Shown here: piece by piece, positions 37,601 through 43,900 of the stretch | How positions within the stretch are numbered: position 1 is the first letter of the stretch | Layout: every line of letters begins with the position of its first letter | Origin: Nectonema munidae | Lineage: Eukaryota; Nematomorpha; Nectonematoida; Nectonematidae | NCBI GenBank assembly: GCA_030549495.1 | Contig: JAUIRK010000882.1 | Location: forward strand, 1 to 64,000 | Reading direction: 5' to 3' | Length of the DNA stretch: 64,000 nucleotides | Notes under the pieces: generated by a model | The model's database searches: none | What the model saw: the letters and a program-made list of their open reading frames with translations, nothing else | What the model was told of the DNA's origin: nothing | Made by a program: the position numbers and the translations under genes

Positions 37601-38372
37601 GCACTATGCTATGATTAAATATTTTTTACAGAATTATTTAATACAAAATATTGGCATAAGTTAAAAATAGCCCCAAAATATCCAATTAAAACTAACTAGC
37701 CATTTCAACACGAACGCGACATTAATTATACTATCATTGAGTAAAGAGCTACGGCAAAATACGTTTATTGTTGAAAAAACGTTTTACATTCAGTAAATAA
37801 TATGAGTATTTTGTTTTGAGGTTATTTTTTTAGATGTCAAAATCCTTTTTTGAAATTATTCTCTAAATTTTTTAAATTATGTTAATTTTCTTTGCTAAAA
37901 TTTACATCTGGTAAATAGTACTAATAAGCGATGTTGTTCCGGAGGATATATTTTTAATCTGGTCTCTTGTTTACTTTTCTGAACCAATGCTTCGCAGAAT
38001 ATTCCAAATGCACGAACGAGTATTTTTTCAAAAATTAGTCAAACCTGTCTTTTCGTGCATGAAAATGAAATTTTTGGTTTATTCGCGTTTAGCTCTCAAA
38101 TCAAAGTGACCGTAGAAGGTTTCTTCCTACTGAGCCATAACAAAGAAGCTTTCAAAAAGCACTTGCACGACTTCATGGTTCAAATACGCGAGTACACCGG
38201 CGAGGATGAAAGCGATTTGTTTCTGGAGGAGCGACAGGCCGAGTATCTCAAGATCAAGGAAGAGAGCAAAGACTCAGCCTCCATTTCAAGCTCAAACGTC
38301 AACGCCTCCGATAACTTTGTCAATTTCAGCAAAATCAAGCTCAAGGAGAGTGGGATGTTGGATATGTCCTGA
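4489..38372 (+). CDS. XPO1: Exportin-1 (CRM1), complete 18-exon gene
   Basis: Nuclear export receptor of the importin-beta family. With RanGTP it binds leucine-rich nuclear export signals and carries proteins and some RNPs through the nuclear pore. I joined 18 exons (listed separately). They total 3264 nt, giving 1087 residues against 1071 in human. All junctions are GT-AG and the phases are consistent. Recognisable blocks in order are the CRIME-type N-terminus ([23 protein letters not shown]), [20 protein letters not shown], the HEAT9 hairpin ([16 protein letters not shown]), [52 protein letters not shown] and YPEHRINF. The ACDTF cysteine is probably equivalent to the leptomycin-B-reactive Cys528 of human XPO1. 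The extreme C-terminus is unlike vertebrates and lacks their terminal acidic EEMCD-type tail. The N-terminal exons are strongly AT-biased; exons 6, 10, 15 and 18 are richer in GC. The product is expected to shuttle between nucleus and cytoplasm. Confidence 0.97.
4673..4847 (+). CDS. XPO1: XPO1 exon 2
   Basis: Encodes [20 protein letters not shown] through KALPRNQCE, the first HEAT repeats and the start of the importin-beta N-terminal (RanGTP-contacting) region. It is preceded by a 49-nt intron and ends in phase 1. Confidence 0.96.
4901..5007 (+). CDS. XPO1: XPO1 exon 3
   Basis: Encodes [17 protein letters not shown] through KLNLILIQ. The flanking introns are 53 and 54 nt. It ends in phase 0 at a GTATTA donor. 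Confidence 0.95.
5062..5177 (+). CDS. XPO1: XPO1 exon 4
   Basis: Encodes [20 protein letters not shown] and ends at FKLLS. The [12 protein letters not shown] block is almost invariant in CRM1 proteins. It ends in phase 2 before the first large intron (3564 nt). Confidence 0.96.
5178..6950. other. XPO1 intron 4, first part: no gene
   Basis: AT-rich intron sequence. Imperfect direct repeats of AACGGACCCC lie at 5735 and 5800. At 6550-6640 there is a GC-richer island (CAGCCAAGCCGCGTTTTCCC) related to sequence at 8230-8350. Otherwise nothing is recognised. Confidence 0.4.
7275..7408 (+). repeat. tRNA-derived SINE, family A, copy 2
   Basis: Starts GGGCGTGGGTAATGTTGG, has GGCTTCGATCCCGCATCAA in the B-box region and ends TTCTCGATGAAAACACTCC. 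It is inserted inside the Tigger fossil. Confidence 0.85.
7444..7574. mobile_element. piggyBac-like MITE, 131 bp
   Basis: Terminal inverted repeats TCCTTTCGTGAC-GAG and CTGGTCACGAAAGGG, with TTAA on the left (7440-7443) and TTAT on the right (a probable mutated TTAA). A 16-bp palindrome (GTATCATATATGATAC) lies inside. TTAA duplication with CCC-type ends is the hallmark of piggyBac. Confidence 0.6.
7924..8045. mobile_element. piggyBac-like MITE, 122 bp, with TTAA target duplication
   Basis: Flanked by TTAA at 7920-7923 and 8046-8049. Terminal repeats are CCCTTTGAGGACC (left) and the complement of GGTCCTTAAAGGA (right). It is too short to encode anything. A truncated relative lies at 30271-30334. 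Confidence 0.75.
8206..8469 (-). CDS. Possible small secreted-type open frame in XPO1 intron 4
   Basis: An 87-codon frame starts [20 protein letters not shown], which looks like a signal peptide, followed by a Pro/Ser/Ile-rich stretch ([19 protein letters not shown]). It is antisense within an intron. Part of it resembles the dispersed sequence at 6600-6640 (CGGATCTTCGAGGATGACG), which suggests a repeat rather than a gene. Confidence 0.15.
   Translation of the reverse strand: MRSKGICFSFVVVVFMIIICTCSFFPIKSSRYSESPKISPPPNFRHPQDPSDLSLYFPPINRLPQHPSFLIDFEIEKSYFLQIISQK
8742..8856 (+). CDS. XPO1: XPO1 exon 5
   Basis: This small exon, flanked by large introns, encodes [20 protein letters not shown] through FELCLYVL, matching human SEEVFDFS...LCQFVM. 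The acceptor follows a T-rich tract (TTTTTTTATAG) and the donor is GTAATG. Confidence 0.95.
8920..9040 (+). repeat. tRNA-derived SINE, family A, copy 3 (tail truncated)
   Basis: GGGCGTGAGTAGGGTTGGTT, then GGTCTTGGGTTCGATCCCCC with a good Pol III B box. It diverges after about 120 bases. Confidence 0.85.
9379..9610. repeat. Inverted-repeat (foldback) element
   Basis: Left arm 9379-9446 (GACTCTATGAGTCTTTTTCA) pairs imperfectly with right arm 9541-9610 (AAAAACGACTCATAGAGTT; GATTTGTCATATCC). The spacer is about 95 bases. Probably a MITE; target duplication not resolved. Confidence 0.6.
9740..10190 (-). pseudogene. LTR-retrotransposon gag-like fossil
   Basis: The minus frame from 10215 reads [18 protein letters not shown], then [39 protein letters not shown] and [20 protein letters not shown]. 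This is the pattern of Gypsy/BEL-type gag (RHLLATRKQxPxESLDEY, CNFK, YRDExIRD). After 9885 the match continues in another frame ([12 protein letters not shown]). Frameshifts and stops show it is dead. No LTRs or pol were found. Confidence 0.65.
11150..12130 (-). pseudogene. hAT transposase fossil (CGGBP1-like)
   Basis: Read on the minus strand in broken frames: [20 protein letters not shown] (BED-like finger region), [38 protein letters not shown], then [20 protein letters not shown] and [17 protein letters not shown]. These match the order in hAT transposases related to CGGBP1. There are many stops and shifts. Confidence 0.6.
12140..13102. other. XPO1 intron 5, last part: nothing recognised
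   Basis: Low-complexity AT-rich sequence with many A and T runs. No gene, repeat end or RNA was recognised. Confidence 0.5.
13103..13510 (+). CDS. XPO1: XPO1 exon 6
   Basis: This is the largest exon (136 codons). It begins [19 protein letters not shown] and carries [18 protein letters not shown] and [18 protein letters not shown], all characteristic of CRM1. Its base composition is clearly more GC-rich than exons 1-5. Confidence 0.97.
13727..14062 (-). pseudogene. Unassigned open frame in XPO1 intron 6, antisense
   Basis: A 111-codon frame beginning [20 protein letters not shown], with [19 protein letters not shown] and ending TPGIHSQ. Composition is somewhat coding-like, but no family is recognised. 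A fragment of a mobile-element protein is the likeliest explanation. Confidence 0.2.
14724..14800 (+). repeat. hAT-type MITE end
   Basis: CAGTGGTTCTAAATCTTTTA followed by CAAGGCCCCTTCAATCATTT resembles the left end of the hAT-type element at 48369. No matching right end was found. Confidence 0.4.
15240..15860 (+). mobile_element. RTE-like LINE 3' fossil with nested SINE
   Basis: Broken frames read [48 protein letters not shown] and [20 protein letters not shown]. This is the C-terminal pattern of RTE-like reverse-transcriptase proteins (RxxWxGHVxR, RPKxxWxxVVxxDL). The 3' end, ACCGGCTAGATC to GATTATTATTATT, is shared with the copy at 35740. A reversed SINE head (15695-15761) is nested inside. 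Confidence 0.7.
15695..15761 (-). repeat. tRNA-derived SINE, family A, copy 4 (head only)
   Basis: Reverse orientation: GGGGGATCGAACCCAAGAC, ATTGAGTTATCGAAACCCAG, CCAACCTTACTCACGC. Only the tRNA-like head is present, inside a LINE fossil. Confidence 0.8.
15893..16090 (+). CDS. XPO1: XPO1 exon 7
   Basis: Encodes [20 protein letters not shown] and [16 protein letters not shown], matching human [23 protein letters not shown]. It is followed by a variable Ser/Asn-rich linker. Confidence 0.96.
16091..17547. other. XPO1 intron 7: nothing recognised
   Basis: AT-rich intron. Short open frames at 16171-16568 and 16666-16938 show no recognisable family and no coding-like composition. Confidence 0.5.
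17548..17686 (+). CDS. XPO1: XPO1 exon 8 (HEAT9 loop)
   Basis: Encodes [20 protein letters not shown] and [20 protein letters not shown]. This is the acidic hairpin of HEAT9 that couples RanGTP and cargo binding in known CRM1 structures. It is the most strongly conserved stretch of the gene. It ends in phase 1 at a GTGGGT donor. Confidence 0.97.
18347..18520 (+). repeat. Dispersed repeat, shared with 34154-34310
   Basis: GTCAATGGATCGTCTTTAGG, ATTTTGGCATTTCAATTTTA and AAATTTCATCTTAGAAAG recur in order at 34154-34310. The family is not identified. Confidence 0.75.
18597..18940. repeat. Long foldback element, about 130-150-bp arms
   Basis: The left arm (about 18597-18745) contains GGAGTATAAACTCC and AAATGATAAAATAGTGAA. 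The right arm (about 18760-18940) is its reverse complement at roughly 85% identity, with a loop of about 15-20 bases. Transcribed within the XPO1 intron, it could form a long RNA hairpin. Confidence 0.8.
19165..19268 (+). CDS. XPO1: XPO1 exon 9
   Basis: Encodes [19 protein letters not shown] and ends [11 protein letters not shown], matching the human [11 protein letters not shown] block. It starts in phase 1 and ends in phase 0. Confidence 0.95.
19446..19584 (-). repeat. tRNA-derived SINE, family A, copy 5 (full length)
   Basis: Reverse orientation: GGTGCCGTGGGGTGTTTTC, ATCGAGAAGGCACAATTGTG, TCGAACCCAAGACATTTAG, CCAACCTTACTCACGCCC. It contains the perfect palindrome GGCACAATTGTGCC in the tail. 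Confidence 0.88.
20380..20940 (+). mobile_element. Jockey-like LINE ORF2 C-terminal fossil with poly-C expansion
   Basis: A strikingly G-poor, C/A-rich strand. The frames read [32 protein letters not shown], and after an 18-base C-run [10 protein letters not shown]. This follows the Jockey-type C-terminus (xLPRxxRTTLAQLRSG...SPxCPxC). The C-run sits where Ser-Pro codons would be expected. Confidence 0.55.
20633..20650 (+). repeat. C18 homopolymer
   Basis: Eighteen consecutive C within the LINE fossil. Such runs are prone to length error. Confidence 0.9.
21207..21441 (+). CDS. XPO1: XPO1 exon 10
   Basis: Encodes [20 protein letters not shown], then [29 protein letters not shown] and LFEFMH. 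This is the HEAT10-11 region at the edge of the NES-binding groove. It ends in phase 1 at a GTAATG donor. Confidence 0.97.
22250..23130 (-). pseudogene. hAT (ZBED-like) transposase fossil
   Basis: The minus strand in broken frames reads [14 protein letters not shown] or [19 protein letters not shown], then [14 protein letters not shown] and IVSLTLL. This is the order seen in ZBED-type hAT transposases (DxWTSxxxxSYLxxTxHW, TDNGxNIVxAF, CxAHxLN). Many stops. Confidence 0.5.
23131..25452. other. XPO1 intron 10, last part: mostly nothing
   Basis: Contains an hAT-like CAGTGGCGTA end at 23822, a short (TG)n at 24682, a GGAGT-rich degenerate repeat at 24735-24800 resembling 7186-7260, and a (TA)n at 24990. 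An unassigned minus frame of 127 codons (25100-24717) shows no known motif. Confidence 0.45.
25453..25532 (+). CDS. XPO1: XPO1 exon 11 (NES groove, reactive cysteine)
   Basis: An 80-nt exon encoding [20 protein letters not shown] and CKRHFVQ. It lines the hydrophobic groove that binds nuclear export signals. I take the ACDTF cysteine as the counterpart of human Cys528, so leptomycin-B sensitivity is predicted; an alignment should confirm the position. Confidence 0.95.
26051..26130 (+). repeat. hAT-type MITE end
   Basis: GTTTCTCAACCTTTTTTTAC then CATGGACCCCTTTTCACTTC resembles the left end at 48369. The opposite end was not found. Confidence 0.4.
26582..26800 (+). CDS. XPO1: XPO1 exon 12
   Basis: Encodes [35 protein letters not shown] and [14 protein letters not shown] (HEAT12). 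It matches human FIDEILNNI...LQPQQVHTFYEAVGYMI. It is in phase 0 at both ends. Confidence 0.97.
26882..27560. other. XPO1 intron 12, first part: nothing recognised
   Basis: AT-rich, no identifiable gene or repeat. Confidence 0.45.
27580..28060 (-). pseudogene. pogo/Tigger-type transposase C-terminal fossil
   Basis: The minus strand in two frames reads [28 protein letters not shown] and [18 protein letters not shown]. This resembles the C-terminal helical region of jerky/Tigger transposases (xEALxxxxxLxxFLEQQ). Assignment is tentative. Confidence 0.35.
28556..28660 (+). CDS. XPO1: XPO1 exon 13
   Basis: Encodes [20 protein letters not shown] and [10 protein letters not shown]. It aligns with human LKDPETVKQLGSILKTNVRACK. 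It is in phase 0 at both ends. Confidence 0.95.
29089..29277 (+). CDS. XPO1: XPO1 exon 14
   Basis: Encodes [20 protein letters not shown] and [19 protein letters not shown], matching human GRIYLDMLNVYKCLSENIS and VTKQPLIRSMRTVKRETL. It is in phase 0. Confidence 0.96.
29278..30260. other. XPO1 intron 14, first part: nothing recognised
   Basis: AT-rich sequence with a (TTTTA)n stretch at 29755 and a (TA)n at 29810. No gene found. Confidence 0.45.
30271..30334 (+). mobile_element. Truncated piggyBac-like MITE
   Basis: CCCTTTGAGGAGTACAATTT and TTGAAGACTGATCATC match the left half of the element at 7924-7990. The right half is missing. Confidence 0.6.
30628..30991 (+). CDS. XPO1: XPO1 exon 15
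   Basis: Encodes [52 protein letters not shown] and [17 protein letters not shown], matching the C-terminal HEAT repeats of human XPO1. It ends in phase 1 at a GTATGC donor. Confidence 0.97.
31040..31660. other. XPO1 intron 15, first part: possible degraded hAT-like sequence
   Basis: Mostly AT-rich. The segment GGCCGCATTTGGCCCCACGAG at 31541-31561 with TTTGTCCACCTCTGATGTA looks like a degraded terminal sequence. No coding region found. Confidence 0.3.
31668..31805 (+). repeat. tRNA-derived SINE, family A, copy 6 (full length, young)
   Basis: Nearly identical to the copy at 49802 over about 135 bases: GGTTAGATGCTGGATTCGAT, CTTGGGTTCGATCC, ATAGTTCGATACAAGCGGCG and CACCCTACGGTACC. The identity suggests recent amplification. 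Confidence 0.92.
32523..32942 (-). CDS. Unassigned 139-codon open frame in XPO1 intron 15, antisense
   Basis: An unbroken frame beginning [19 protein letters not shown], with a hydrophobic stretch ([20 protein letters not shown]) and a hydrophobic C-terminus ([15 protein letters not shown]). No family is recognised. It lies inside an intron on the opposite strand in AT-rich DNA, so it may be a fragment of a mobile element or chance. It is kept because 139 codons without a stop is long for this composition. Confidence 0.2.
   Translation of the reverse strand: MEEHPRIVGNQSRNILTNFQKIQSWKTWFAKLITYPIAFFYLTFSMIANLIKVSSLTLNKQIGKSSSVRYQKCRDIALIADDQNDKECQFLYGIKKTLRTFNNVLNELYDNLLILSFCSLVKKLFGVIFLLYFGLAIPF
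33000..33600 (-). other. Unassigned minus-strand frames
   Basis: Overlapping frames read [37 protein letters not shown] and, further down, [20 protein letters not shown]. They could be remains of a mobile-element protein. No family is recognised. Confidence 0.2.
33606..33964. mobile_element. 359-bp MITE with perfect 15-bp TIRs and 6-bp target duplication
   Basis: The ends are CAGGGTGTCTACCAA and its exact reverse complement TTGGTAGACACCCTG. TACAAT lies directly outside both ends (33600-33605 and 33965-33970). The interior has several CTTGAAAACCTCTT-like repeats near both ends and no transposase. The superfamily is uncertain; CAGGG ends with a 5-8-bp duplication fit hAT best. Confidence 0.85.
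34154..34310 (+). repeat. Dispersed repeat, shared with 18347-18520
   Basis: Same order of blocks as at 18347: GTCAATGGATCGTGTTTTGG, CATTTTGGCATTTCAATTTA, AAATTTCATCTTAGAAAG. Confidence 0.75.
34754..34891 (+). CDS. XPO1: XPO1 exon 16
   Basis: Encodes [20 protein letters not shown] and [20 protein letters not shown], ending TSLTA. It aligns with human SFYQTYFCDILQHIFSVVTD. The sequence is in frame with exons 15 and 17. Confidence 0.95.
34892..35730. other. XPO1 intron 16, first part: nothing recognised
   Basis: AT-rich, no gene or repeat end identified. Confidence 0.45.
35740..36190 (+). mobile_element. RTE-like LINE 3' fossil
   Basis: Broken frames read [20 protein letters not shown], then [20 protein letters not shown]. 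These are RTE-type C-terminal motifs. The 3' end AAACCGGCTAGATCC ... GATTATCACTATTATTATT matches that of the copy at 15240-15860, so both belong to one family with an ATT-type tail. Confidence 0.7.
36790..37015 (+). mobile_element. RTE-like LINE C-terminal fragment
   Basis: Reads [38 protein letters not shown] and KNHLKLGAK in broken frame. It belongs to the same type as 15240 and 35740 and ends about 110 bases before XPO1 exon 17. Confidence 0.6.
37133..37289 (+). CDS. XPO1: XPO1 exon 17
   Basis: Encodes [18 protein letters not shown] and [18 protein letters not shown], matching human LTMHASILAYMFNLVEEG and FLQEYVANLLKSAFPHL. It starts about 110 bases after a LINE fragment. It ends in phase 2 at a GTATGT donor. 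Confidence 0.94.
37290..38092. other. XPO1 intron 17: nothing recognised
   Basis: AT-rich intron without identifiable elements. Confidence 0.5.
38093..38372 (+). CDS. XPO1: XPO1 exon 18 (C-terminus)
   Basis: Encodes [40 protein letters not shown] and FLEER, then about 45 residues of Ser/Asn/Lys-rich sequence ending GMLDMS and a TGA stop. The part up to FLEER is typical CRM1. The tail is lineage-specific and does not resemble the vertebrate acidic tail. Confidence 0.96.
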
Positions 38373-38586
38373 AAAGAACTGCCCTCTCGCTGGACTCGCT
38401 CTTTGAGGCAATCCGTTTCCATTATCTGTTTCTCTCTCTCTCTCTTTTCGTACTTAACCCCCAACACAAATCAAGAGCACGCTCAAGTGCTTCCTTTATA
38501 CTCCCATCCTCATTTCTATCTTTACGTATGCATACATAAGCATTCATATATATAATACACTTATGTACTTTAAAACATTTTGTGCT

Positions 38587-38592
38587 AATAAA
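38587..38592 (+). terminator. XPO1 poly(A) signal
   Basis: AATAAA lies 215 bases after the XPO1 stop codon, in an AT-rich 3' region with no competing signal closer to the stop. Confidence 0.55.
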
Positions 38593-40370
38593 AATGTCTT
38601 AAATAATATTTTGCTAAAATGATCTTATCAAAACCTTTTTTTACTACCAAATTTATATATGCATGTCATGGTCCGTTTAACAAGCTCTTATTTGAGTTCA
38701 GGATCCTAAAACAGCGCAAACAAACATCACAGAAAGCGTCCATGGTGACGCACATAAATCAATTTTAATGTGGGAAAATTCTAAACCACAAAAAATACAA
38801 TATTAACTTCAGTAAAATTTTTCTATAAATTTGAGCAATGTAAATACTTGATGTTGATTTCGGATTTTTATCCGAAGCAAAAAAATTGGGTGTGTACTTT
38901 TTTTAAGGATGAAACTAAACAGGAATCCTTGTATTGATAAGTGAAAATACTTCTAGTTTGACGTCATTTGGAATTTAACAGGGTTGGCCGCTCGTGAGCT
39001 ATAATTATTGTGATTATTGCTTTTTAATTTTAAGATTCTTTGACTCGTAAAACTTAGATCCGATAAATAACACTGAACACTCTTAATAATAATTAACCCA
39101 TTTAAGACCAAGCAAAGCAGACGATTTATATTCAAAGTCATTGAAAAAAGCAGACGAAGATGAAATTACTTATGTTCCAAAATAGGAACATTGGTCGTAA
39201 ATGCGTTAATTAACCCATACAACACCAACACCTCTACATTTATTTCCAGATTATGCAGTATAGTCCTTTGTCTGTAACAATAGGATACGTGAATGAAAAT
39301 GTTCTTTTCCCAAATCACCCGGGGTTCCGTAATTATGCTAAGATAAAACGGGAATATTTGGTGTGAGAACTTTTTGTTAGATTTCAATTAGGAATAAATT
39401 TTTGGTATATTTCAGTTTTACAAACATGAAAAAAATGATGCCGGGATACAATAACTATCAAAGATGAGAATATTTTTTATAAGATTTTTTATTAGAATCC
39501 AGGATTACTTAGGACCGAGGTTATTGATAATAATTATTTTTAAATCTTTTTTTGTTTAAATATCGATTTCTGATTTTAATCAATTTCGATATGAACGCAT
39601 TTGATATGCTATTTCTATATCATAACTTTTAAATACACGTGTCTTGTTGTTTAATCAGGAATGGCGCATTGATTACCCGTTTGTTTGAAAATTACTCTGT
39701 TAATTATAATAGCTGTTCATTTAAAGAGTTTTTTGTTGTGAGAGGTGAAAGGAGAATTTATTATTGTTGGTTCATCGGGATAAGGCCTTCTTCGTAGATT
39801 GCCTATTCAGTAATCCAACAACGTTGCTGGAATCACCTATTCTTATTGTTTGCGTAACATTAAAATAGAGTATCGAATTGGTCAAAATCTTAATATACGA
39901 CACGAGATCATTTAATACCTTTTTTTTGTTGAACACAATCAATATGAGATTGGATGTGTTCTGGAAGAAGTATTTATACGCTTTGTCAAAGAAGAATTTT
40001 TGAAATTCATCAATATTATGCAGTTTCCGGATGCATTTATAAACGAATTGAAATTCAATATAACCTCACAAAAATAATTGACCTCGTATACCCAAGGCCG
40101 GATCTAGGAGAAAATTTACCATATGGTGATTTTATAACATTTTTAAGAATATTCTATCTACGAAAATATTTCAAAAAACTACCTGGAGCAGTTACTCGTC
40201 ATACTAATTTTGAAGTGTAACTCCATTTAGAAAATAACAGTATACATGGTTGGAATATGCACTGATTTGCTGAGAAGAAGTAGGATTCCAAAGAAATCTC
40301 AAAATTCGCTACTACTTGTGCCGTTTTATAGTGAGAGCTAAGTGTATACGAAATAAGGAAGAAAGTGAGA
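38593..40370. other. Intergenic region between XPO1 and the receptor gene
   Basis: Contains one piggyBac-like MITE (39097-39205) and otherwise AT-rich DNA. An 88-codon frame at 39954-40220 shows no known motif; its GGCCGGATCTAGGAGAAAAT segment resembles 13640-13700 and is probably a repeat. Confidence 0.45.
39097..39205. mobile_element. piggyBac-like MITE, 109 bp, with TTAA target duplication
   Basis: TTAA at 39093-39096 and 39206-39209. The terminal repeats are CCCATTTAAGACCAA and the complement of TTGGTCGTAAATGCG (13 of 15 match). A second, distinct piggyBac-like MITE subfamily compared with 7924. Confidence 0.7.
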
Positions 40371-40373
40371 GAA

Positions 40374-40379
40374 TTTATT
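40374..40379 (-). terminator. GPCR poly(A) signal
   Basis: AATAAA on the minus strand, about 40 bases beyond the receptor stop codon. Confidence 0.5.
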
Positions 40380-40419
40380 TTTGAACTTATTTATGAAAAA
40401 TGATGAAGTGAGAAGAGTT

Positions 40420-40944
40420 TTATTGTGTCTTGGCCAATTTTGATGAATCGGATTTGAGATGAGCGCCATCCACTGCTTTGCCTTCTTCCGAAAAATTTGT
40501 TTTGTCTTCAATCTTCATATTGAAAATGACGACCTTTTTCTTCTTCTTCTTGTCGATGATGTAGATTTTGCACAGCTTAAAGATGAACAAGCAGAAGAGA
40601 TAGGTGAATCCTGTGATGTAGCTGTTGGCGCACGCGATATAGAAGGAAGTCATGGGCTCCTTCACGATCTTGAACATGATCTGCATGAACGTGCTGTTCA
40701 CGTTGGAGATGATGGCGCCAATGATGAAGACGTACGCGTCAATGAATTCCTTGGGCAGGCAGCGCAGCTTGTAGATGAAGTAGAAGGATGAGATGTAGAC
40801 AAAGAGCTCGCAGATGTACGAAATGAGGGCGAAGAATGTGTTTGGGTATTCGCACACGATGAAGCTGTAGTTCACGAATGGGTTCGGCTGATGTTCCTTG
40901 AATTTTTGGGGTAGCGAAATGAAGTTCAGCGTCAGAGTGCACAC
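40420..40944 (-). CDS. Class C GPCR exon 2 (ECL2, TM5-TM7, tail)
   Basis: The acceptor TTTGTTTAG precedes the codons for VCTLTLNF, continuing TM4 from GLIW. It encodes ECL2 with the conserved cysteine, TM5 (ALISYICELFVYISSFYFIY), TM6 (YVFIIGAIISNVNSTF), TM7 and a lysine-rich tail ending SSKLAKTQ and TAA. Confidence 0.92.
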   Translation of the reverse strand: MCTLTLNFISLPQKFKEHQPNPFVNYSFIVCEYPNTFFALISYICELFVYISSFYFIYKLRCLPKEFIDAYVFIIGAIISNVNSTFMQIMFKIVKEPMTSFYIACANSYITGFTYLFCLFIFKLCKIYIIDKKKKKKVVIFNMKIEDKTNFSEEGKAVDGAHLKSDSSKLAKTQ

Positions 40945-43900
40945 CTAAACAAAACCGCGCCTTCAAAAAGAATCCTGCAGCAAATAGGCGCTCTACGAAA
41001 TTTTTGTCTTGCCATATGGATAAATAATAGAATTTGCTATTATTGGCTAAAACTAAAGACTTCCCTTGTTACCTGACTCATTGACTAAAACAAAGATTTA
41101 AAATTTTTTAAATGTTAATTTGGCTATTAAACTAAAACAGGTAGCTATCAAATCATTTTGAGATTTAAAAAAGAACGAAATCTTAATAGCTTTAAGAGTG
41201 ACTTCTAAATAAAAAATTTAGTAGTTCAGAATTCCAAAAAGTAGGCAATTTTTAGGAAAAGTGGAACGAAGTGTCAACAATTCGTTTGCTTTATGCCAAA
41301 GTCATGTGAAGCGCAAATTGTTATGATGGATGTCACCTAGTTAAAAAGGATTTGGTGACACTTTTCGGCTTAAAAATAAAAGTTGATTATTATGTGTTAC
41401 TGATTTATTGATAAATTATGTAATTATTACAACCTTACTAAAAAAATATATTAATTATACAATTTTTTATATAATTTTATCTCAAGAAAAAAATAAAAGA
41501 AAATAGTTATCTTTAAAAACGTCATCCCATTTAATGTTTATTATGCACCCAAATAATATAAAGTTTAATTTTAAGCGACACAGTGTCACGCGCTGATGTG
41601 TCAAAGTATGGTATAAAAGCATCCAATAAAATTTCTTAAAGAATTGTCAATCAAATTTGAAGTTTAGAGTGATGGCTACTTATACGACGCGTATCAGAAG
41701 TCAAACTGCCACATGTAGGCAATTGGCATATTAGCAAACGCTTTTTTCCCAAAGTCATTACAAACGTACTATAAACTGAATAAAATTTTAAAGTTTATTT
41801 AGAAGACAGTATGAGTCTATCCTGATCATAAAACTAAATTTCTACAAAATATCGAAATAACTTTAAAAATGACGACCGACAGGAAAGGTTTAAGAATAAT
41901 TTGATTGATTTGTTCATTTACATCGCCACAAAATTGCAGAGCAATTGAAATGCTTGGATGTTACGATGATAATAGATTTTTTGCTTTTTGCACGCCTCTC
42001 ACATTTTTACATATGGTCATTTCTATGATTTTATGTCCCTGAAAATACGCCGTATTATATCCATATGAGTTTCAAGTTAATTTTGATTCACACAACGCAA
42101 TCACAATTGTTAAATGAGGTTTGGCCAACGTTTTTTTTGTTTTGATTTCATCTAAAAAAGTAAAAATCGGCATTATCGCGTGCCTATTTTAATTTACATC
42201 AGAAAGTCTGATTATTATTATTATTATTGCTGTTTTTGTTTTCTAATTTTCATCAAAATTTAAAATGGCTTTTTTCACAACTACATTTAAAATGAAATAA
42301 ACAAGTACTAATTCAATTTAATATATAATTTTATCTTGTTATTGCCAATAATTCTTTGCTTAGCACCAAGAGAAAAACTCTCTTCGAAGTGAAAAATTAG
42401 GGTGAGCTTCACAGCGTTAAAACAAGTTTCAATGGTTTCTTGATTTTAGTTACTGTTTCAATCTGATCTCCAATCAGGTTTGGGACTATTAATTGCGGAG
42501 GACCAATTAGAAAAGCGATAACCGGAATGCAGTATGTTTGCTTTTACCAAGAAATAAAATAAACTAGCGTATGTGTATATACGAAAATTTGATTGACAGT
42601 ATGCAAATCATATTTTATAATGGATAGAAAGGCACACTCACACAAGTTTTTTTTGTCAAAATCGGTCACATAGACTTAAAAGGAGCTTTGTTCGAAATTT
42701 AGTTTGGATGAAGTTATAGACTTATAATTTCATAGAATCTAGAAATTTGGCATTCTGAAAGGATATTAAAAGCAAATTTTAAAAATTACATCTTAAACCG
42801 CAATTTAAATATAAGTTTAAAAAATAGCCTATTTTGTCACCTTTGAATATATTAAGTAGAATGCTGAGATTGCTACACTTTCACCATGTCAACGCCACAA
42901 GTGACCAAGATATCGAAATGACACTTTTTCGAAGTAACTTATCTTATATTTATCGGATCGACGTATACACAACAAACTCGATAAAACTTGAATTCAAAAT
43001 AGCCTACGGAGGCATCTCTGTGTCCTGCTCGAACATTAAGTGGTAATTGGCTTAGAGAGCCTAAGCTTTTTCATTACAAATAAGCATTTTTCAAATAGAA
43101 AAATATGAAAAAGTTAGAGAGAAAAATGTATCATTACCCATATGAGGCCGATGATGCAGCAGAAGAGGTTGAAGTAGAAGGGGCGTTCATTGGATCGGTT
43201 TCGGTAGACGCGATGATCAAATCCGCGTGCCATCGCCTCCAACTTGTAGAGCATGGGAACACTGACGAAGATGACTTGAGAATTCTCGAAAAAGTAGTAA
43301 AAGCTGCACTTCAGCACTTTGGGGTAGCCGATGAAGGTGAGTGGCACCACGAACGTAAGCATTATCCCCACAGCGATGGTCAAGCTGGGAACGCTGTAGA
43401 TGCTTTTGATGTAAGGGTGCTTACGATTCGCGTGAATCAGGCAGAGGGATGTGAGGAGGAGAGTGATTCCGAGGAAGGATAACACGATCAAGAGGATTCC
43501 TTGGTGCGAGAAGCTTTTGATGTAGTAGGGCTGGATCTTGATGCACGCAGTTTGTTCATTGTTTGTGAAGAAGAGCTTGGGACAGCGTTCGCACCTTTCA
43601 TATCCGCGTTTAACAATAACTTCGTAGGGCTTGCACATCTGACACACCCAGCAACACTTTTTCTCCGTCTTCAACTTGATTTCGTTGCTTTTGCAGACCT
43701 TATTGCACATCGCTGCCGATAGCTTCGCAAAGTTGAAAGCGCGACTCCCCTTCCCATATGGCTGCATATCCACGAAAGAGTTGTTGAACATCGAAAAGGT
43801 TCCCAAGCGTTGGCCTTGAAGTGAAGAGCCATTGAAGATGAGGTTCACGAGTTCAACGTCTTTTCTGATGTTGCCGTTCTTATAGAAAGTCATTTTACTT

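Noticed and set aside
40945-43137. Treating the two receptor parts as separate genes
   Set aside because: The donor after GLIW and the acceptor before VCTLTL are in the same phase and complete TM4-TM7 of a single class C receptor.
43105-43482. Acidic protein on the plus strand opposite the receptor
   Set aside because: It is the antisense shadow of the receptor coding sequence, as are the plus-strand frames at 40459-40791 and 43501-43722.
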